A DNA stretch of 64,000 bases from positions 62,001 through 126,000 of the forward strand of contig NZ_AMBZ01000011.1 of NCBI RefSeq assembly GCF_000293805.1, in the 5' to 3' direction. This DNA comes from Paenibacillus alvei DSM 29. Lineage in GTDB: Bacteria; Bacillota; Bacilli; Paenibacillales; Paenibacillaceae. The translations under genes and the position numbers were made by a program. The notes under the pieces are model-generated. The model searched no databases. It was not told where the DNA came from and saw only the letters and a program-made list of their open reading frames with translations. Shown piece by piece: positions 59,723 to 64,000 of the stretch (position 1 is the stretch's first letter; each line of letters opens with the position of its first letter).

Positions 59723-61480
59723 TCACCCTCCTGCTGCCGTGATAGCCATTTTGTATTGCCGCACAAATTCAGCAGCCACCTTTTGTATGTCTGCTTCTTC
59801 ACGGACAGTCATGCTCTGAATATTGATGATAGGCATGTCGTTTGCTGATCGGGACTTTTCAGCATTGACTTCCCTTTTCGTTCTTACTTCTTCCCCTTCA
59901 TGCAACATAGCAGGCATGTCCCTTGGAATACGGCGGGAACCAACTGCGAAGCCGAAAAAGTCCTTTGTTTTGTCCCAAAGTGACGGACTTCGATATTCGG
60001 ATATGTCTTTCATTTCGGATGTCGGCTTGATCATCGGCGTATTGCTACCGTTTGCTGCTGCGTGTGCTTGTAGTTTATCTGAGAAGTTAGCTGCGTTTTT
60101 AAACTCGGCTCCATCTGTTCCCAACAAACCTTGCAACGGGCCACCTATAGCACCCTTAAGACCATCTAGCGCCCCCATTGCCAAGCCTTTGCCGATTCCA
60201 GTACCGATGGATATGATTGCTGGCATGTTGTCCTCTATGCCCTGCACAACGACCTTGATCATGCCACTAACCATGTTCTGGATCGTCTCTGACCCACCAT
60301 TCGAGAGCCAATTGGAGAAACTGTCTCGGATTGAAGTCAATACAAAGTAGAACTTTTCCCCCATTGTCGGTAAGTTTGCAAATGCAGGATTATTTATAAT
60401 TCCGTCAATCCACTTGCCAGCACCGCTTGCAAGCTCTGTGAATGCTTCGGACATGCCTGTCAACATCTGTTGACCAAATTTCACGTAAGGCGCCATGCGT
60501 TCATCTGTTAATGCATCTTGAAAACCTTGTAACCACGGTCTAATAACCTTATCAACCGCTGGCTTACCCATGATTTTGAAAGACTTGCCCAAGGTTTCGT
60601 CAATTTGATTCATCAAGCCTCGGGACGTGCCAGCAACAAGGTCAACCGTTTCGCGCGTGATACCCTTAGACTCAAGCAGCTTGATCATTCCGTCGAGCTT
60701 CTTTTGCATTGGTAAATCTTTAATTCGGTTTAAATCCTTTTTCCCAAAGTCAAAGCGGTCAGCCATAGAAACAGCGTCACCGCTAAGCAATTCACGCATA
60801 CTAAAAACCGCGCCTTCAACACCTTGGAATGGATTTTTTGCAATCAATCGTTCTGTGATATCCCACATCTGCGCTAGTTGTTTCATATCTCTAGTTTCAG
60901 CAAGATAGGATGACGAACCCTGTATCATCTCTTGGCTGTTGAGTACGGGCGATGTCAATGCATAAGTTTCAGCCCAATTCATGTATGTGTCGGCCTGTTT
61001 CTTGTTCTTCATGCCGAACGTACCATAAATCATGGCTTGTGCCTGTTCAAAGTCCATGTAGCTGCCGATTGTCTTATCATATCCAACCTTCATGGCTGCG
61101 CCAGTGGCAAGACCTATCAATGCCGTTTGCAAGGAGAATACCTTGCTTGTAATGGAGCCAATGCCAGAACCAACCTTGTCCACATGCTTGCGAACGCTTG
61201 AGAATGCCGTAGAAGCTCTGGAACCCATGCGAGACACGGCGGCACTAGCGCGTTCAACCTTGCTTTGCAGCTTGCCGAAACTACCGCCAACCCTCGATAC
61301 GCTCTTATCCAACGATGAAACAGTGCTGCTTGTTCGGGATATCTGCCCCTGCATGTTCTTCAACTTGCCATTTGAGCCAGCAACGGAACCGCTTAGTTTG
61401 TCGGCGGCTTTTGCCATCAATTTAAGAGTATTTAAGGCTTTTGCATCTATCTCGAAGGTGGTTGAAGCGACTTTTGCCAT
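59723..61480 (-). CDS. tail tape measure protein (XkdO-like)
   Basis: A 585-residue protein, short for the family. Helical N-terminus with KLKNMQGQISRTSSTVSSLD, hydrophobic centre (VFSLQTALIGLATGAAMKVG), TMP block EQAQAMIYGTFGMKNKKQAD, and a C-terminal segment with IPRDMPAMLHEGEEVRTKRE, a DUF-like motif seen near phage tape measure ends. At about 1.5 Angstrom per residue a tail near 90 nm would follow if wholly helical. It follows the frameshifted chaperone as expected. Confidence 0.9.
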   Translation of the reverse strand: MAKVASTTFEIDAKALNTLKLMAKAADKLSGSVAGSNGKLKNMQGQISRTSSTVSSLDKSVSRVGGSFGKLQSKVERASAAVSRMGSRASTAFSSVRKHVDKVGSGIGSITSKVFSLQTALIGLATGAAMKVGYDKTIGSYMDFEQAQAMIYGTFGMKNKKQADTYMNWAETYALTSPVLNSQEMIQGSSSYLAETRDMKQLAQMWDITERLIAKNPFQGVEGAVFSMRELLSGDAVSMADRFDFGKKDLNRIKDLPMQKKLDGMIKLLESKGITRETVDLVAGTSRGLMNQIDETLGKSFKIMGKPAVDKVIRPWLQGFQDALTDERMAPYVKFGQQMLTGMSEAFTELASGAGKWIDGIINNPAFANLPTMGEKFYFVLTSIRDSFSNWLSNGGSETIQNMVSGMIKVVVQGIEDNMPAIISIGTGIGKGLAMGALDGLKGAIGGPLQGLLGTDGAEFKNAANFSDKLQAHAAANGSNTPMIKPTSEMKDISEYRSPSLWDKTKDFFGFAVGSRRIPRDMPAMLHEGEEVRTKREVNAEKSRSANDMPIINIQSMTVREEADIQKVAAEFVRQYKMAITAAGG

Positions 61481-61483
61481 TCT

Positions 61484-62067
61484 TTATACCCCCATAAGAG
61501 GACAGCCAGCAGGGTTCTTGCTCTCGTCCTCCAATTCCATCTCATAGAATGCGTAAAGAGTGATCAATTCACCTTCTCCCATGGACTGGAAGTAGGAAGG
61601 TGGATGCCCTCTCTTCTTCCAATTCCAATATAAAAAGTTTGAATGGTAATCACTCTTTACGGCTTTTTTACTTCCTCAATCGCTTCCACGCCGTAACCTG
61701 TCAACATGCCGATTTCTGCATATAGCGCCTCTTGCTCTCCGATGTTCAGAAGGGCGTTGAGGACTTCGTGCGGAGTCACTGCGCCGTAATGCTTCAGCAA
61801 CTGCTCATCGCGCAAATTCGGCTCCACAATGCCTGTCAGCAGCATCTCTGCCTGAACCTTGTCAAAGTCAACCTCAACTTCCTTCGTCTCAGGATTCAAG
61901 CGTTTATTCATTTCACGTAGCTCTCGCATTCGTTCCGGTGAAATACCGGACACTTTGAATTCAACAACCTTTCCAGCGACTTGCGACAAGCGGTTGATTT
62001 TAACCATTTTCGTAGGTAGTTCCAATTGGCTTTTATCCAATTCGAGCAAAGTATTAATGATAGACAT
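61484..62067 (-). CDS. tail assembly chaperone, long form made by -1 frameshift (194 residues)
   Basis: Reading XkdN to the heptamer A AAA AAG (complement of 61663-61669) and slipping back one base gives K-K-A-V-K-S-D-Y-H, then YWNWKKRGHPPSYFQSM and ends GCPLMGV at the TAA 61484-61486. The extension adds 59 residues with no internal stop and no start or ribosome-binding site of its own. This is the G/GT arrangement found before tape measure genes in tailed phages; the W-K-K-R-G-H-P-P block matches XkdN-type extensions. Confidence 0.85.
61657..62067 (-). CDS. xkdN: tail assembly chaperone, short form (XkdN)
   Basis: A 136-residue protein: INRLSQVAGKVVEFKVSGIS, VDFDKVQAEMLLTGIVEPNL, EVLNALLNIGEQEALYAEIG. 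Occupies the chaperone slot between tube and tape measure. Ends three residues after the slippery site (E-V-K-K-P). Confidence 0.87.
   Translation of the reverse strand: MSIINTLLELDKSQLELPTKMVKINRLSQVAGKVVEFKVSGISPERMRELREMNKRLNPETKEVEVDFDKVQAEMLLTGIVEPNLRDEQLLKHYGAVTPHEVLNALLNIGEQEALYAEIGMLTGYGVEAIEEVKKP
61663..61669 (-). promoter_or_regulatory. -1 programmed frameshift heptamer A AAA AAG
   Basis: Canonical X XXY YYZ sequence on the minus strand, in phase with the XkdN frame and six bases before its stop codon. Downstream stem-loop not modelled. Confidence 0.85.
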
Positions 62068-62079
62068 TGTGAGTCCTCC

Positions 62080-62511
62080 TTAGTTAATCAGATCAATAAA
62101 TTCGTAATCGTCGAACGTAAATGGCGCTTCGACTTGTTGGAGCTTGTTTGCTTCCCAATCGATAAGTGTTACGTCATCAAAAGAGCAGTTATGCAACGCA
62201 ATGCGTTCTGCACCTCGTGCGGATGGGTCAGCAAGCTTGGAAATGATCGTAAACACAATATCCTTGCCATCCTTGATGCTTTGACCAACTTCACGCATTA
62301 AACGGGAATTGATTTTGTTGTAACGGACTGTGCCTGTGCCATCCCAACCCATGCTTTTCTTACCACGACCGTTACGAGTTCCGCACATCGGAACATCTTC
62401 TTTAATCGCGTTTACTTTCGCTTGCAAACCGTAGACCTCGGCGAATTTCTCGCCATTGATCCACACTTCACCATGCGTACCGCTTATAACTTCATTTGCT
62501 TTGTAAGACAT
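62080..62511 (-). CDS. xkdM: tail tube protein (XkdM)
   Basis: A 143-residue protein: VISGTHGEVWINGEKFAEVY, VPMCGTRNGRGKKSMGWDGT, GTVRYNKINSRLM. XkdM forms the inner tube of the contractile tail. Thirteen bases after the sheath gene. Confidence 0.92.
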   Translation of the reverse strand: MSYKANEVISGTHGEVWINGEKFAEVYGLQAKVNAIKEDVPMCGTRNGRGKKSMGWDGTGTVRYNKINSRLMREVGQSIKDGKDIVFTIISKLADPSARGAERIALHNCSFDDVTLIDWEANKLQQVEAPFTFDDYEFIDLIN

Positions 62512-62524
62512 CTATTTCCCTCCC

Positions 62525-63580
62525 TTAGACTCCAATAGTGATTTCGATATCTTCCATCGCGTCCAAAGGGCGAAGCTTGCCACGCAGGAACACTTTGGAG
62601 CGTGTATTTGCTTCCTTCAATTGCTGTTCTGTCATCTTGGAAGTGTCAACGCCGATACCCTCCAAGAAATTTCGCTGCTTGTCCAAGTCGATGCCGATTT
62701 CACTACCTTTATCAAGTAATGCGTCGGTTTCCAGACCAGCGTTGTATGCTTTGATTGCCATGATAAGCAACACTTTGTTGTCGTAGCTGTTTGGATATTT
62801 ACCAATGTAATTATCCTCAAGCGTGCGGCGAATGTCGGAATACCACATGTCCAGAATCTCGACAACCTTGATTTTTTTGAAATCCTCACCCTTGTCCTTT
62901 GTGACTGTAACTAAACTGTTAACGCCGCGACCAACTTTGACCTTTTCACCATCATGGAAAAGTACGAATTCGCCCTTGTCGATTGCTTGATCCAACTCTT
63001 GTTTCGGCATAGCTTTGACGCTCTCGACTTCCATAAGCGGCTGGTATGTAACGGATACGGAAGGATTAGTGCCAGCAATGATACCAGCGATACGAGAACA
63101 ATATTCAGCAGTCGTATAAGTCACATTGCCAACCTTGATATCCTCGGTTGTAAAGTTAATTACGCCCTCATGGTCGGCTGCGTGGTTTGGCAGGACAGTT
63201 TTCACCATCTTACCTTCCTTGCGTTCGCTCTTGATCCACGTAGCGACTTTAACCTTTTCATCCTCGGCAATCTCTGGGTAAACAAGGTAATCGAAGCGGA
63301 TTTTTTCAAGCTCGGTCAACACATCGTTAATAGCTGCATCACGCTTCACGATAACCAAATAGATTTTTGAAGGCGTAGACTCTGCGCCCATGAACGCTAG
63401 CTCTATTTGCTTCGTATTCACATCAGACAAGCCACTAGGAGCGTCAGTGGGTTTATACAGTGTAAATGTTCCATTGTGGTTATCTTCCTTTAAAACAATG
63501 GCTAGAGCGCCCCTAGCACCGCGCATGAACGCAGATGCGCCAAGTCCTTGGAACATGATGTTAATCTTGGGAAGCCCCAT
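62525..63580 (-). CDS. xkdK: tail sheath protein (XkdK)
   Basis: A 351-residue sheath protein, short subtype: GASAFMRGARGALAIVLKED, QIELAFMGAESTPSKIYLVI, and the C-terminal block NTRSKVFLRGKLRPLDAMED. Contractile tail, so the phage is a myovirus-type particle. Confidence 0.92.
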   Translation of the reverse strand: MGLPKINIMFQGLGASAFMRGARGALAIVLKEDNHNGTFTLYKPTDAPSGLSDVNTKQIELAFMGAESTPSKIYLVIVKRDAAINDVLTELEKIRFDYLVYPEIAEDEKVKVATWIKSERKEGKMVKTVLPNHAADHEGVINFTTEDIKVGNVTYTTAEYCSRIAGIIAGTNPSVSVTYQPLMEVESVKAMPKQELDQAIDKGEFVLFHDGEKVKVGRGVNSLVTVTKDKGEDFKKIKVVEILDMWYSDIRRTLEDNYIGKYPNSYDNKVLLIMAIKAYNAGLETDALLDKGSEIGIDLDKQRNFLEGIGVDTSKMTEQQLKEANTRSKVFLRGKLRPLDAMEDIEITIGV

Positions 63581-63582
63581 GT

Positions 63583-64000
63583 TTATCCCTCCTTAATTTC
63601 CACATCATCAATGTAGATTTCGCGCATTGGCTCGTATTCGCCCGCGCTTCTATCGCCGTAAATGGCTACAATGTTCGTGTTAAGTGTCATGTGCAACACA
63701 TCATCCACGATTTCTGTATCAACACTCTCGATGTTGATCGTCAATTCATCACTTTCAACCGTCTGGAAGTGGTATTGCAGCAGCTCACACACTTTGTACA
63801 TATCGTCATAACTGTCATCCAGCGGATAATAGGAGACTAACACCTGTGGAGTGGAAGTCATCATGACAGGCGTAAGCCATTGTGAACGGCTCGGAAACAC
63901 TCGGACAAGGAAGCAGTCTCTTTCGAAGCCTTGCTCCATGTTCTCCGTGTAAATATCGCTGTCTGGGTGCAGCATATCCAACTTGTTAATGACAGCCTGT
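63583..64000 (-). CDS. tail terminator-type protein (5' end off window)
   Basis: Open to the right edge; the visible 139 codons include INKLDMLHPDSDIYTENMEQ then GFERDCFLVRVFPSRSQWL, the pattern of phage tail terminator/minor tail proteins placed before the sheath gene in PBSX-like modules. A TTG at 63979 is not taken as the start because the frame continues upstream with phage-like sequence (Q-A-V-I-N-K). Confidence 0.75.
   Translation of the reverse strand, partial: QAVINKLDMLHPDSDIYTENMEQGFERDCFLVRVFPSRSQWLTPVMMTSTPQVLVSYYPLDDSYDDMYKVCELLQYHFQTVESDELTINIESVDTEIVDDVLHMTLNTNIVAIYGDRSAGEYEPMREIYIDDVEIKEG

Overview
The window looks like a chromosomal segment of a spore-forming member of the Bacillales, most likely Paenibacillus or a close relative. 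The evidence is the presence of spoVR, prkA, gerQ and a broken cwlJ, a short 16S rRNA-like fragment resembling Paenibacillus sequence from memory, and PBSX-type phage modules. The genus is an inference, since nothing could be searched.

Layout. (1) Positions 1 to about 7,146 are the right-hand part of a prophage whose left end lies outside the window. Its early genes run leftward (RecT and YqaJ recombination pair, small genes, AbrB-like protein, antirepressor, Cro-like protein). A divergent control region carries three operator-like sites, followed by an S24-type repressor and a large serine recombinase with one frameshift. The element ends abruptly inside spoVR, whose 3' part follows immediately. 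(2) Positions 7,147 to 41,308 are chromosomal. They hold an eight-gene leftward operon (importer, secreted and cytosolic PIG-L deacetylases, creatininase remnant, ArgH-like lyase, BadF-type kinase) next to a ROK regulator, and a divergent MFS/oxidoreductase pair. A sulfate importer operon, a glycolipid glycosyltransferase, gerQ with a degraded cwlJ, azoR, an MFS/MarR pair, a 25-residue-repeat protein, a TetR/DUF4188 pair and a PopT-like DUF368 protein follow. The segment ends with the 3' half of prkA. (3) Positions 41,309 to 64,000 are a second prophage that interrupts prkA and runs off the right edge. It has a leftward early and replication block, a Cro/repressor switch, a lysis cassette, and a PBSX/XkdK-to-XkdX contractile-tail module with a programmed -1 frameshift at the tail chaperone.

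How the parts work together. Both prophages sit inside sporulation-associated genes (spoVR and prkA), and the only other germination locus here keeps gerQ but has a wrecked cwlJ. Either sporulation genes are rebuilt by developmental excision, as for skin/sigK and SPbeta/spsM, or spore functions are decaying in this strain. The deacetylase-importer-lyase-kinase operon reads as a dedicated uptake and breakdown pathway for an N-acetylated amino-sugar conjugate, with an unknown substrate. The second prophage carries one operator sequence both at its switch and at two distant places in its early operon.

Caution. Three otherwise healthy genes (recombinase, two MFS transporters) are each broken by one missing base, and each can be repaired by adding one T to a short T-run. 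Base-calling errors must be excluded before these are read as real lesions.
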